Source of the DNA: Adineta vaga
Lineage: Eukaryota > Rotifera
Direction: 5' to 3'
DNA length: 64,000 bases
Assembly (NCBI GenBank): GCA_021613535.1
Contig: CP075493.1
Coordinates: forward strand, 11,904,001-11,968,000
Each line of letters begins with the position of its first letter. Position 1 is the stretch's first letter. This document shows, in pieces, positions 36,798 through 48,413 of this stretch. Position numbers and translations under genes: made by a program. The notes under the pieces are model-generated. The model made no database searches and was not told the DNA's origin. It worked only from the letters and a program-made list of their open reading frames with translations.

Positions 36798-38520
36798 CAT
36801 GTTCCATTGTTTGGTGGTCGTTTCGGAGGATGAATACCAAGAGATTCGAGACTAATCGGTTCGAGTCCAAGCGATTTTAATGCATTTTTCTCTTGCATAT
36901 TTTTCTTGACTTCTTCATACTAAAATATAAAACAGGAAATGGACATATGTATGTTTTTTGTAAAAAATTTTCATGACTAACTTTGTCATCAACTTCAAAT
37001 AGACTGGGTCGAGATGAATCATTAAAGAACGTTTTATACGATTGTTTTTGTTTGGTTTCATGTTCTTTACGTTGTTGTTCACATTGTTCAATTTGTTGTT
37101 GTGCAGCAACATTTGTTGGATTAATTTTAAGAACGGCTTCAAAATCTTGAATTGCTTTTTCAAAATTAGAAAATAAAAAATGACATTGACCACGACGAAA
37201 AAGACATTTTTCATTCTTTGCATCTAAAGCTAATGTTTCATCACATGCAGTTTTACATTGTAGATGATCATTTAATTTCATATAACATAATGCTATATTT
37301 GAATGTGCAGCAATTTGAACTTGTCGTGATTTAACTCTATCATCTTTATCTGGAAATGTAACTGATGAGAGAAGATGTGACACGATTTGATATCGTTTGA
37401 TTGCAAGTTCATAATGACCTTTCTTTGATTACAAAAACAAACAAACAAATCAATTTAATGAGAGATGGATAAAAAAAAGGGAAGATTCATCTTACTTTGA
37501 CAAGATCATCAGCACGTGCTTTTAATAGTTCAGCTCGTTCAAATTTTCGTTTATTAGTTAATAATTCTTCTGATTCCATCTAGAAAATGAATGTTAAATA
37601 AATCATTATGTTTCTTATACTTACACGTTCGAAATTAATCAATGTTAGTTCATATTGAATTGATTCATCAGGTGAAATAGACACTTTATCCAAACCTTCT
37701 AATGCTTTTCCTTTGAGTATGAATTGACATTTTTCATTACGAAGCATTTTGTAAATAATACGTTCGATACTAAAATTCAATTCGAACAAATAAAGAACAA
37801 TCGTTTTTGTCTCGCTCTTTACCCTAAAGGAATTTGTTGAAGAAAACCTAATCCAACAACGAATTGTACTGTTCGTTCATCGAATATTTTGCCTTGATAA
37901 GTTCCTTTCAAATGAATTTCTACTGTTGAATCTTCATTGGGTAATTCACGTCCTTCACCACGACGTATAATTCGTCGAATAATACTTCCATCTTTTTCAT
38001 CACTAATATCTTTTCCTGTAAAAAAAATTCATCCCAAAAAACACGTTATCAAACAAAGGTGTAGTTGATTTTACCAACAAAATCTAATAATTCAATTTCA
38101 AAGATTACACTTGTAGCTGAACGATATTTTTTCTCTCCTTTGACACCATAAGCATATTTTGGTTTAGCAAAAAATCGAGCAATTTCTCCACGTTTCATTG
38201 TTGCTGCGCCCAGATCCCAAGCTGGTATAACTTCATTTTTACCCAAACTAAAACTAACTTTTTCATCTCGATCTCGACTATTACTAAAAACTTTTCCATC
38301 TAATTCACTTCCAACATAATGAATTGTCACTTGATCATCATACAATGGTTTATCATCACCACTACCTTGACGAACAATTTGCTTAATTAAACCTTAAATA
38401 TGAAGAGAAATGAAGAATATACTATTCAAAAGAACTTTATATACCTTCATCTTCGTCTGGAGAAATATCTTCGCCTTGAAACGGAGCATTTTCTTCTTCT
38501 GCTGCTTGTATTTTTGTCAT
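36798..38520 (-). CDS. FKBP4/FKBP5-like immunophilin (two FKBP domains plus TPR)
   Basis: Seven exons in phase: 38520-38445, 38392-38075, 38015-37823, 37769-37625, 37579-37496, 37422-36982 and 36919-36798 (about 459 codons, the usual length of FKBP51/52). The first FKBP domain has VTIHYVGSELDGKVFSNSRDR, VIPAWDLGAATMKRGE and YAYGVKGEKKY, with most PPIase active-site aromatics. The second, more diverged FKBP domain follows (RRIIRRGEGRELP..). The C-terminal TPRs (IAAHSNIALCYMKLNDHLQC, CLFRRGQCHFLFSNFEKAIQ) form the Hsp90 MEEVD clamp. It is expected to act as a cytosolic Hsp90 co-chaperone and prolyl isomerase. Introns are 50-65 nt. No damage is seen and the gene looks functional. Confidence 0.85.
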
Positions 38521-38859
38521 TGATGAAATTTGTTTAGTCTATTTTCTTTTCATGGACAATATAGTTGTACGTGCATATTCGTCATGCATCAATAAACATG
38601 GATATAGATTATCGATTGGACGATACATTGTGTATTTCGAATTCAGATTCATCTTCTTTTTTTTTATAATACTTGTAGTTCTCAAAATATCTATTCTATT
38701 CGAGAAGTTTTGAAAAAATTCAAATACAGCAGACTTTATTTGGTGACATCTTTCGAACCTATACAATTTACGATGAAGGCGTTGATATGATAGTTATTAA
38801 CTTATAATGGCGGACGACAATAAGAACATGTCACAATCAAAAAACGAAATTCGTTGTTC

Positions 38860-39150
38860 TTCCCCATGAAATTATCTATTCCATTTTTGATTACTTAATT
38901 GTAATCGAAAAGATTTAGAAGTGATTTGTCAAAGAATTCAAATACTTCAAATTCATCGATATCATATGCATCTTTTTTATGATTATTAGTTTCCTCAACT
39001 TCATTCACTTTATCTTATTAGCATATCTAAATTTGAAAACACTCAATCTTTGATTTGATGATACATACATTTCATCGTTCAAACAAACTACAGAAGATTT
39101 TCCATTCAGTTAAATTGAAAGCAACTGATTTGATACCTTATAACCAAACG
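38860..39150 (+). pseudogene. Degraded F-box/LRR gene remnant
   Basis: The plus strand reads VVLPHEIIYSIFDYL, a classic F-box opening, then meets stops and frame changes. Further on, LLAYLNLKTLNL and YISSFKQ in the same region resemble the LRR part of bdelloid F-box proteins. No intact start or long frame remains. It is interpreted as a decayed paralogue of the F-box/LRR family represented elsewhere in this window. Confidence 0.4.
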
Positions 39151-39720
39151 TCTTCTACAGTTGACAAGATTATCGAAGTTATGAAAATGATGGTACTTCT
39201 TATAAAAGAATGATTCAGAATGTGTAAACGTATTTTTTTTATCTTGAAAATTTACAAATTATTTGATCTGTATATAAAAGCCATGTTGCGTAGTTTTTAA
39301 CGACTGCGACGCATTTCCAGCGTAATCGAAAATGTGGATAACATTTAATCAGTTAGAAATTAGTAACTTTGATGATCATCAATGTCAACAAATGGCAAGG
39401 GATCACAAAGAGAATATACAATTGAATATCGATTTTATCGTAGAGAGAAGACTATCTTAATATTTCTTTCCAAACAGATTGTTGTTATGAATAGTTCCAA
39501 AGAGATAGGTTGAAAAGATTATTTCGAAGAATAAAGTCAAAATTTCTATCAATTCGTTGGCTATAGTTTGAATTTCTAGATGTTAAACCATATTTTGCAT
39601 TTACTTTATATTTTATTTCCTTTGAGTTAACGTTTACTCAAGAACGTGGACAAAATTCGTTTGTTTACATGTTGATCAAGAAAATTAGCAAAGGAAACAA
39701 TTATGTTCATTTGAATCAAT
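39151..39720. other. Gene-free spacer
   Basis: AT-rich sequence without supported coding potential on either strand. Confidence 0.4.
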
Positions 39721-39996
39721 TTATTGCGTTGTTACTGTATTGAGATTTGATTGTCGTCTCTGATGATAGTTGTTGTGCACCTGATCAATAGTGTTTTTTT
39801 CCATCAAATCAAATGGAACATCAGGCATTCGTTGTTCTTTTATGATTGCTTCTTCCCATTCCGAACAAATCAGATTGTTTTCTTGTTTTTCTTCCAGATG
39901 TATTTTGCTTTTGTTGACATCAGTGCAATGGTGATAATGTCCAATAATTGGAATACGAATAAAATTAGCAACAAACTGGCGCGTATAACACTGCAT
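39721..39996 (-). CDS. Small hypothetical protein
   Basis: 91 residues from an ATG at 39996. I do not recognise a family. The composition is balanced and polar (VNKSKIHLEEKQENN, WEEAIIKEQRMPDVPFDLMEKN), which is unusual for a chance frame in AT-rich DNA. There are no membrane segments and four Cys in the first half. A frame on the opposite strand is hydrophobic low-complexity and looks like its shadow. It may be a real small gene or one exon of a larger one. Confidence 0.35.
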   Translation of the reverse strand: MQCYTRQFVANFIRIPIIGHYHHCTDVNKSKIHLEEKQENNLICSEWEEAIIKEQRMPDVPFDLMEKNTIDQVHNNYHQRRQSNLNTVTTQ

Positions 39997-40593
39997 AATT
40001 ATGTATTTTTAGTTTCCTTTCTCTCTCGATATATATATATGCAGACGACGATAGTAACATACAAGATGATATACCTCGTTTTTGTATGAGTAATGTTTCT
40101 TCTTATTTTATTTTTGGGCGGTGATGTTGAATATCAATGGATGATTCAACGTTGAAAGTAATTTAATCTCAAAATAAATACGTTTTTTATCTTTGTTATT
40201 TATACGCCCATTTAAAATAATAAATGACGAATGATTTAGTTGAATAAAACAAAAAGTGCTTGCTCACTGATTTTGTTCATTTCGTACATGTCAACTATAT
40301 ATTCTATTCCAATATCACTCTCGGGAATTCTGCTTACTTAGAGAGAAAGAGAGAGAGTTGGAACTGTTTTGATTCTTTGGTTTTTCAAGAATGAATCATT
40401 TTGTTCTAAAGTATAAAATTCAAGGAATATGCTTTATTACAGTATATTTTGATGTATCTCAGCAAGCTGAGTAAAATGGATTTTGAACCATCAAAGGACG
40501 TAACTTACTACGATTTTGTTAATTAGTAATAAAATAAAATTGTTGTCCATTATACCGATTGTATTCCGTCAACAATTTATTTTCAGCAGACAT

Positions 40594-40838
40594 TCAAAGA
40601 AGAATTGTTTGATAGTCAACAAGTGATACATCGATTGTTTTGCATCGTAGATTAAAGCGAAATTGTGAAGCAGTTGTACGAATCAAAACTTCTGCTAATT
40701 AATTTCGTGGATATACATAGGTGTTTCATTCAAAATAAATTCTGATCCGCCGATTACCATTGATATATTAACATCGGTTGTTTTCGATGCACCTAAATTT
40801 GATACTGTATGATGACCATGGATCCACATTTAGAAGCA
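40594..40838 (-). pseudogene. Decayed coding fragment, family unknown
   Basis: The minus strand reads HGHHTVSNLGASKTTDVNIS, MVIGGSEFILNETPMYIHEIN, then after a TAG/frame change AEVLIRTTASQFRF and NLRCKTIDVSLVDYQTILL to a TGA at 40594. The two parts have protein-like composition and probably were one exon. No start or further exons are recognisable. Confidence 0.35.
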
Positions 40839-41632
40839 TAAGAATCATTTAATAATAGCCTCTGTTAATACTTCCATGTTTGGTGATGTGTCGGAGACAA
40901 TAAATTACCCATTCTTTATCCCATTACATCGATACGGTTGGTTTGTATACTCACTCTCATTCCCAATAATCAAGACAAGGAAAATGGACATCGTGCTCTA
41001 CATACTATTTGCTAGTCACTCTGCAAGTGCATAAAAATGATTAGTTATATAATATTTCAGAGGATACGAAGTATAGATCTCATCGTTACTTTAATAAATT
41101 TTATACAAAAGAAAAACTAGTCGGAATCTTTTAGATATATGATAAAAACTGTAAATATATAGTTGATTAATGATGAAATAGTAAGAGTCCAAGTAGCGAA
41201 TATCGAAAATGCTGAACTAGTCTTAGGACAAAATCCTGGTCCATACGCTTAAGAACGACGTTGAACAGCAAATAAATATCATAGCAACACTGACACTGGC
41301 AAAAATATTTATAACTAAATGATATGCATGACAAACATAAAAGTTTGTTTGTCCTCGACATTATAAAAATAAATTACTCATGTGTCGATTTCATATATAT
41401 ATATGAATTGCATGAGTAAACAATAATATGTTCTATTTATTTATGCTTCATATAAAAAATATATATATATCATAAATAAAGATCAGATGTTTGTTATTGT
41501 ATACAGAATAATATTTAGTTGTTTTCAGAGCTGTCAACAACTTTCATCATCTTTCGACAACTATATAAATGTGGCTACATGCGTATACATACTATCATTA
41601 GTTGACAAATTAATAATATTCGTACGTGTCCA
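40839..41632. other. Gene-free spacer
   Basis: No supported gene. The open run at 41167-41361 (-) is compositionally random. There are short TA-rich simple sequences at about 41394-41405 and 41458-41470. Confidence 0.35.
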
Positions 41633-41851
41633 GTGATCTATTATATTCAACCAGTTAATATCAAAATGAGCATGTATCTTCCATGTAATCCTATGCTGTA
41701 CGGATGTCCCTGCGAAACTGCTACAATGATATCAGTTACTGACATTGGATCACGTCTTTTTAGTTTTCAAAATGATCCAATACCATGTAGTGGCTTCGGG
41801 GCACAATGTATTCGATATTGCAGAATTCCAGATCCGTGCTGTTGTAGGTAG
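41633..41851 (+). CDS. Short Cys-rich exon or gene fragment
   Basis: The 72-codon frame contains a dense Cys pattern (LPCNPMLYGCPCETA, then CSGFGAQCIRYC and DPCCCR) ending at a stop that overlaps a GTAGT donor-like site. It looks like an extracellular or secreted peptide, or one exon of one. There is no signal peptide in frame. No family is recognised. Confidence 0.3.
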   Translation: MIYYIQPVNIKMSMYLPCNPMLYGCPCETATMISVTDIGSRLFSFQNDPIPCSGFGAQCIRYCRIPDPCCCR

Positions 41852-41930
41852 TCATATTTTTCTTTGTTGTATTTTAAACAATATGATGAAATAATTAGAC
41901 ATAATAAATAAATAAAATATAGGACTAGTA

Positions 41931-42203
41931 TTATTTGCGTTCAGCTTTTAACACTCTAAAGCTTATATTATACGTGTCTCCCAACATAAATATTTCGAAG
42001 AGCTCGAATATCTTTGGTGTAACTGTGATAGATGTTTCATCACGCATGAGTGTCACCGATGTCATTACGCCATAACCACGAGTTCTCCAACCAGAAATTT
42101 CAACAACATTGAGACCAACACTACAAAGATTGACGAAATACGATGTTGCCCAAGAGTAATCAAAGACAAAAACATCATTACCATCAATTGAATATACTGA
42201 TCC
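41931..42203 (-). CDS. 3' exon of an unknown beta-rich protein
   Basis: The minus strand is open from about 42203 to a TAA at 41931 and reads SVYSIDGNDVFVFDYSWATS, then VVEISGWRTRGYGVMTSVTL and LGDTYNISFRVLKAERK. Alternating hydrophobic and polar residues suggest a beta-sandwich. There is no ATG at the start, so it would be the last exon of a longer gene whose 5' part is not recognisable, or a remnant. Confidence 0.35.
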   Translation of the reverse strand, partial: GSVYSIDGNDVFVFDYSWATSYFVNLCSVGLNVVEISGWRTRGYGVMTSVTLMRDETSITVTPKIFELFEIFMLGDTYNISFRVLKAERK

Positions 42204-42775
42204 TCACCAAAATATTCTATGAACAAGAATCAATTATTTTTCTGTTCGTTCATATATATCATATAATGCATCCAAATATTAGCTCGCCTTTGATTTCTAA
42301 AGGCAATTATATCGTTTGTCTAGTCTTTGTTATTAGAATTGTAGAAGATACAAAATTGATTTTCCTTTTATATTACTAACTGAGATCTGATTGAAATCAT
42401 AATCAAAATTCGTGTGATCAGAGTAGATCTTATCTAAAATTGACCTGTATCATTTTCGATATAGAGAATTATTTTAAACAGTTTCATAACGTTTTTCTAC
42501 ATGATCTACTATCTACCTGATTCTATTTATAGCCATAGGAAAAGAAATCTACACTGTAATTGATGCTGTCATAGGACAAACAGATAAAATGTCCTCGTGT
42601 TTTGAAAAACTTCGTGTACTCGAGTCATTGTGAGATGACAGAATAGAACAAAAAGTAAAAGTATCAACAAAACATCGCCGATTATATTTTGCTATGTTAA
42701 TATGACGGAAGCATAAACATATAATTTTATATAAATAATAGTAGATTCATTAAGATTTTCATTCATTGTACAAAA

Positions 42776-44275
42776 ATGTATTTTGCACTCATTTGCATAT
42801 TGCTTATTCTTCCAATTCTTTATAAGATTCTAAAAGGCAAACCAAATCTTCCACCTAGTCCACCAGTTTATTCTCTACCAATTTTCGGTCATTTATTAGC
42901 ACTTGGTAAACATCCACAAGAAACATTATTACAATGGTGTCAAACTCGTCAAAGTGATATAATTCATTGTTATTTTGGACAAAAATTAGTGATCGTTTTA
43001 AATAATTATTCTCTTATTAAACAAGCATTTCTTGATGATAATTATTCAGCACGTGCTCAACCATTTATTTTCGAAGAACATTTTCATGGTAAAGGTTTAA
43101 CCTATGCTGACGGTGAACGATGGTTAATTCATCGAAAATTTGCGATGGATACATTGAAAAAATTTGGAATGGGAAAATATTTTCTTCAAGATACGATTCT
43201 TGATGAATTAAAAGATATTTTTCATTATATTGATCAACATGAAGACAAACCAGTGAATATAAAAGGTTTATTAACACATGGTTTATCAAATATTATTTGC
43301 GGTTTTGCATTTGGACAACGTTTTTCACATGATAATCAAGAATTTCGATATATTGTTAGTTTAATTGAAGAATGTTTTACACTTGGTTCACATGATTCAT
43401 GGATTACTGTTTTTCCTCTCCTTCGTTTTATTCCAATAAAATCTCTACGAGGAAATTATAAAAACTTTTCCAAAAATTTCAAACTTATTTTTCAATTTGC
43501 ACAAAAACTTGTTCGCGATCATGATGAAAATAGTGATGAAACACGAGATTATATTGATGAATATTTAAAACAAGCAAATCTTGATAAAAAATTAAATAAA
43601 ACCAATTCAACATTTGATATGGATCAATTAATAACATCAATTACAAATTTATTCATCGGTGGAACGGAAACAACATCCACAACATTACGTTGGGCATTTA
43701 TTTATATGATTGAAAATCCTCAGATATTAAAAAAAGTTCGAGACGAATTAGATCATTATATGGCAGAGAATAATAACAATAGAAGTCCATTTATACAAAT
43801 GGAAGATAAAGAATATTTACCATATACAATAGCAACAATATTTGAAATTCAACGTTGTGGTAATATTGCAACATTAGGTGGAAGTACAATGCATAGAAAT
43901 TTACAAGCAACAACATTAAATGGATATGATATACCGAAAAATTCTTATATAGCAGCAAATTTCTATGCTTGTCATGTTGATGAACGATATTTTCCGCAAT
44001 CGGATCGTTTTGATCCAACTCGTTTCTTAACAGACGATCATCAAGTAGTTCAACGTCCTCAAGGATTTATTCCATTTTCAATTGGAAAAAAATCATGTCC
44101 TGGTGAATCATTAGCAAATATGGAACTGTTTCTTTTCTTTAGTAATTTTATTCGACATTATGATTTTTATGTTGTAGATAAAGACAAACAGATTAATTCA
44201 AGAAAATTCTATCATACTAGTTTAACACGTGCGCCGTTTGATTATCAAATCTCGTTCGTTAAACGATTGTTATGA
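42776..44275 (+). CDS. Cytochrome P450 (CYP2-clan-like)
   Basis: A single exon of 499 residues. It has an N-terminal ER anchor (MYFALICILLILPILYKIL) and a Pro-rich hinge (PNLPPSPPVYSLPIFGH). The I-helix oxygen-activation motif GGTETTS lies at 295-301, the K-helix ExxR at 357-360 (EIQR), PERF-like DPTRF, and the heme-binding loop PFSIGKKSCPGE with the proximal Cys at 441. All diagnostic residues are intact and the length is normal for microsomal P450s. It is predicted to be a membrane-bound monooxygenase working with NADPH-P450 reductase. The substrate cannot be told. The overall look (PPSPP hinge, HxF/YFG) fits CYP2/CYP17-like families. No introns or damage. Confidence 0.9.
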   Translation: MYFALICILLILPILYKILKGKPNLPPSPPVYSLPIFGHLLALGKHPQETLLQWCQTRQSDIIHCYFGQKLVIVLNNYSLIKQAFLDDNYSARAQPFIFEEHFHGKGLTYADGERWLIHRKFAMDTLKKFGMGKYFLQDTILDELKDIFHYIDQHEDKPVNIKGLLTHGLSNIICGFAFGQRFSHDNQEFRYIVSLIEECFTLGSHDSWITVFPLLRFIPIKSLRGNYKNFSKNFKLIFQFAQKLVRDHDENSDETRDYIDEYLKQANLDKKLNKTNSTFDMDQLITSITNLFIGGTETTSTTLRWAFIYMIENPQILKKVRDELDHYMAENNNNRSPFIQMEDKEYLPYTIATIFEIQRCGNIATLGGSTMHRNLQATTLNGYDIPKNSYIAANFYACHVDERYFPQSDRFDPTRFLTDDHQVVQRPQGFIPFSIGKKSCPGESLANMELFLFFSNFIRHYDFYVVDKDKQINSRKFYHTSLTRAPFDYQISFVKRLL

Positions 44276-45062
44276 TCTGATTCGAATAAAATGTTTCTCT
44301 TGTTATAAATTGCTTATTATTCATTGTTATGTAGTTTTTAATTAGTTTGTTATAATAATAAAAGAACAAGTTTTCATATTTTGTATATCGATCATCTGAA
44401 AAGTATAAAAAGGAAAAATAACACAAATGATTCAATATTTGAATGCCATAATAAAGAATTGTTCTATTTTTGAAGGTGTAAGTGTAAGCATAGTGAAAAA
44501 TCGAAGTAGTTATGTCTATATTTTTGCTGCTGGCACTTATATCAAGTCATAACACTTTTTGAATTGCTTCAACATATTATTCGATATTTTAAACGATTCG
44601 TACGAATATGTTATGGTTGAAGTTATAGAATTCTAATTTCAACTAGACCAAATTGAAATAAGTTTTCAATGATACATAATTTATATTTGTCATTCGTCTG
44701 TTCATCGTAGCTATTTGTAGAAGATATGTATATAGGTATTGTCACTATAGAGGAACCGTGAAAAATAATAATGGCATTGAATTCAACAGGTAATTGTTGA
44801 AGTTAATAATAATGAGAAAGTATTTTACGAGAAATTAAATAAATATATCGATTCAATATACAAAAATGATCGAAAAAACATATGTTATGTAGATTTTCTA
44901 AGATGTGAACATTTTTTACTAGGTCATTTATATATTTGAGAGTAAACATCATTTAGTTACGAACAATGATCATGTATTATATAAATAGATGCTTCTTAAA
45001 CAGACGATACAGAATAGTTCTTGAGATTGTAGGAGGTATTGATGCGTAGATCGAAGCTCACA
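44276..45062. other. Gene-free spacer
   Basis: AT-rich 3' flank of the P450 and of the convergent LRR gene. No coding potential is seen. Confidence 0.45.
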
Positions 45063-47395
45063 TCAATTATTTCTTGCTAAACGTTTATTCCGTTCAAGAA
45101 GTTCATCGAAGTCAATCGCTATTTTGTCACTGACCTCACTATCATCGATATATAATTCAGTAAGTGTCTAAATGAAAATATATTAATAAACATATGAAGT
45201 AGATACAGGAAGAATGATGAATACCGTATTATTTCGTAGCGCATCAGCCAGATATTTTACTCCTCTACCTTGGATTTGATTTTCTTGAAGGTCTAGCGTA
45301 TGAAGTGTCTGAATAGAAAAAGTACATTTATGAGATAGACGAAGAACGAGTGAAGATTACTTTGTTTTCTTGTATCATATCAGCCAAATAACGTGCTCCA
45401 ACATGTCCAATATGATTATCCTGAATACATAATGTAGAGAGTGTCTACATGAAATCAACGAAGATAGTCGTATATGATCGATAAAAGAGAAATTAGTGAG
45501 ATTATACTGTATTAACTTGCAATACATAAGCTAAATATTGTATTCCATCATCATAAATTTGATTACTTCGAAGAAATAATGTACTGAGTGTCTGAATAGA
45601 ACAGTATATATATTTATGTTAAATAGATAAAAATATAAAGAAGATTACTGTATTATTTATAAGTGCGTCAGCTAAATATTGTGCTCCACTAGCTCCGATA
45701 TGACTATTTCCGAGATTTAATGTAGTGAGTGTCTGCATAAAAACAGAAAGAATAGATGTCTATGTGAAATAGGTGTATAGAGAATAAAAACTACCCTGTT
45801 ATTTTCCAATACATCAACTATAAATCGTATTCCGACAATATTAATTGGATTATGCTCAAGATTTAATATAGAAAGTTTCTAATTTATTGAAATACACTTT
45901 TACATGAGTAATGTAGATAATTAGAAAATGTTGATTACCGTATTTTTTTGTAATGCACGAGTCATATGTCGCATTCCTTCATCACCGATACTATTTTTGC
46001 TTAGATTTAATGAAACCAATGTCTATAAGCAAAAAAGAAATGAATGAATGTATGAGATTGATAAAGAGATAATGAACACAACCATATTATCGAGCAATGC
46101 AGTAGCAAGATGTTCTGCTCCAACCGTTTGAATATTATTGGAGCCAATATTTAATGTAGTAAGTTTCTGATAAGAAAACAAATTCGAATTTATATACATG
46201 AAGTAGATAGATGAAAAATGAATGGATATTACCGTATTCTTTCGTAATACATTAGATAGATATGCTGCTCCGATATGTTGCATATCATTGTATTCAAGAT
46301 TTAATGTGGTAAGTTTCTGAGTGGCAAAATACAAATAAATGTATAATATAGAAGAAAAAAATCGAGCATGAAAATTACTTCATTGCATTTTAATGCATCA
46401 GCCAAACCTTGTACTCCACTAGGTCCGATATTATTTTTGCTAAGATCTAATGTGACCAGTGTCTAAGTACAAATATACGTATAAATGTATTCGATAGGTA
46501 AGGGGGAATATTGGATGGTACTTTATTATATCGTAATGCATTTGCGATATATTTTGCTCCAGAATCGCCGATTTGATTACAACTAAGATTTACTGTGATG
46601 AGTCCCTAGATAAAAAAATGCAGATGATTGCATGATATTAGTAAAAAGAAGATAAAGTATGTACTGTATTATTTCGTAATGTATCAGCCAGATGTTTTGC
46701 TCCGGATTTTTCAATCTTACTACTATCAAGAGCTAATTTAGTGAGTGTCTGGATGAAAAGTGAAGAAATCCGTTTAATATAAACAAAGAGAAAATAAAAA
46801 TTAGGTACTGTGTTATTTTGTAAAGCATTAGCCAGACTTTCTATCCCTGTATCATCGATTTTAGTGCAGCTAAGAATTATTGTAACGAGTGTCTAAATAA
46901 CAACACACATATTATGGTTAACTGATATATGACGATTACCTTGTTATTTCTTAATGCATGAGCCAAACACTTTGCGCCTTCATTACTGATGACGCTGTGG
47001 CTAAGGTCCATTGTAGTAAGTATCTAGATGAAGAAACGTGTTGATGAATGTATGAGATACGTAAATAAATAATGAATATATTGTTAATACCTTATTTTCT
47101 CGTAACGCATTAGCTAGATATTTGATTTCTTTGACATCTGCATTAGATAGATCATAGTTTAGTGTAGTAAATTTCTGATAGACAAAAAAATATAATGAAA
47201 GATTCAAGGTAAAACAAAACCCACACCGTCAAGACTATTTACCTGATATGGTCGATATAAATCTATTATACTATTAAACCGTTGACATACATTTCGCATT
47301 GAACAAACAACAGTTATAATATGTTGTTGATCTAATATTCGGTAGACAAGTTCGACTGGTAATGTAAGAAAAGAAATGTTGGTTGTATTCGACAT
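45063..47395 (-). CDS. F-box plus 14-unit leucine-rich-repeat protein, one LRR per 84-nt exon
   Basis: Sixteen exons, all phase 0. Exon 1 (47395-47243) encodes an F-box-like N-terminus (FLTLPVELVYRILDQQHIITVV). Then come 14 exons of exactly 84 nt (47174-47091, 47023-46940, 46892-46809, 46748-46665, 46605-46522, 46462-46379, 46316-46233, 46166-46083, 46022-45939, 45878-45795, 45732-45649, 45591-45508, 45444-45361, 45308-45225), and a last exon 45167-45063. Introns are 47-68 nt. Each 84-nt exon encodes one 28-residue ribonuclease-inhibitor-type LRR of the form TLTTLNLxxNxIGxxGAxYLADALxxNT. The total is about 477 residues with no stop or frame break. RI-type LRRs make a horseshoe for protein binding; with an F-box this suggests an SCF substrate adaptor. 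The first repeat is the most diverged (KFTTLNYDLSNADVKEI). Confidence 0.88.
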
Positions 47396-47648
47396 TGATG
47401 AAATTCGTTAATACATGTGAAATGTTCTCTTATACATTGTTTTTATCGATCGTAAACATGAGTCAAAAAGCTAACAATATGAAGAAGGAAAAAAATATGA
47501 ATAGAAGGGAAAAAGCAGAAGACAAAACATTACACAATCAATACCGTTTGCATTTATTCTATTCATAAACATCAGCGGTGTAAAGATTTCACAATTCGTT
47601 TTTTTCTTGAATATCCTTGATGGATATGTATTATTAAAGAGTAACTCA

Positions 47649-47879
47649 TCAAACTATGTTGACAGGGTGCTGTTCTTGTTGTGACCAGACTAGTAGTCGT
47701 GGTTTCGGACTTTTTTTGGGGGTAAAAACAGTAGATTTTAATATTAGCGAAAGGGTTACTACGAATATTATTAAAACAGCTAGAGATATACAAATGATTT
47801 TAGTTCGACGCTGTTGCCATAACTGGCAGATTTTCATGCTTTTAAGAGCACTCTCGCCGAATATAGAATCAGGCTGCAT
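47649..47879 (-). CDS. Single-pass membrane protein fragment with Thr-rich stalk in another frame
   Basis: The ATG at 47879 opens 76 residues with a basic cytoplasmic N-terminus and one clear membrane segment (TKIICISLAVLIIFVVTLSLIL). After KSTVFTPKK the frame ends in non-descript sequence, while the adjacent frame reads SETTTTSLVTTRTA, a Thr-rich stalk of the kind that follows such membrane anchors in bdelloid proteins. The extracellular domain is missing downstream, so a shortened and frameshifted remnant is likely. Confidence 0.45.
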   Translation of the reverse strand: MQPDSIFGESALKSMKICQLWQQRRTKIICISLAVLIIFVVTLSLILKSTVFTPKKSPKPRLLVWSQQEQHPVNIV

Positions 47880-48374
47880 TTCATGAATAAAAGAAAACTA
47901 CATGTTCTCTCATAGAAGAATACAGTATAGTGTAGATACGAGTATAATATTGCAAAAATATTCTTTTGAATAGTTTTACACTAAGCAATGAGAGCAAAAT
48001 GAATATACAACATATCATACCCACGGAGAAGTTTTTTCAATAAATACCGCGGTTATTAACGGTTTTTGAAAAAATATAATTCATCATATTGATGGTATAT
48101 TATTTCTGACATCTATCTGGTAAACTTTCACTTTTCTATGTTTGTAACCTATCCAATATCATAAGATGATACTTTAACACTTCAGTCAATTCATTAAATA
48201 CCACTATCTATTTTTTATTTATTTTCTTCTGATTAGATTCCAACTTCTTATCGAGTGATTGCAATCCACTAATTCCATTTAACCGTCCGGTGATGTTCAT
48301 ACTAATATCAGATATGATAGTCCAATCTAATCAGTGATAAAAAATCTTCTCATTTAAACTGATATGTTTCGTTT

Positions 48375-48413
48375 ATTATTAGGAATTATAAGAATCTTAT
48401 AATTCCTAATAAT
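48375..48413. repeat. Perfect 19-bp palindrome with 1-nt centre
   Basis: The arms are ATTATTAGGAATTATAAGA and its exact reverse complement, separated by a single A. The 39-nt unit would form a long hairpin as single-stranded DNA or RNA. It lies in gene-free DNA between the membrane-protein fragment and the FG-GAP gene. No flanking tandem duplication is obvious. Confidence 0.85.

Noticed and set aside
45063-47395. CRISPR-like array (84-nt units with ~60-nt spacers)
   Set aside because: The units are protein-coding exons with GT..AG borders and diverged sequence; the regular spacing reflects exon/intron structure.
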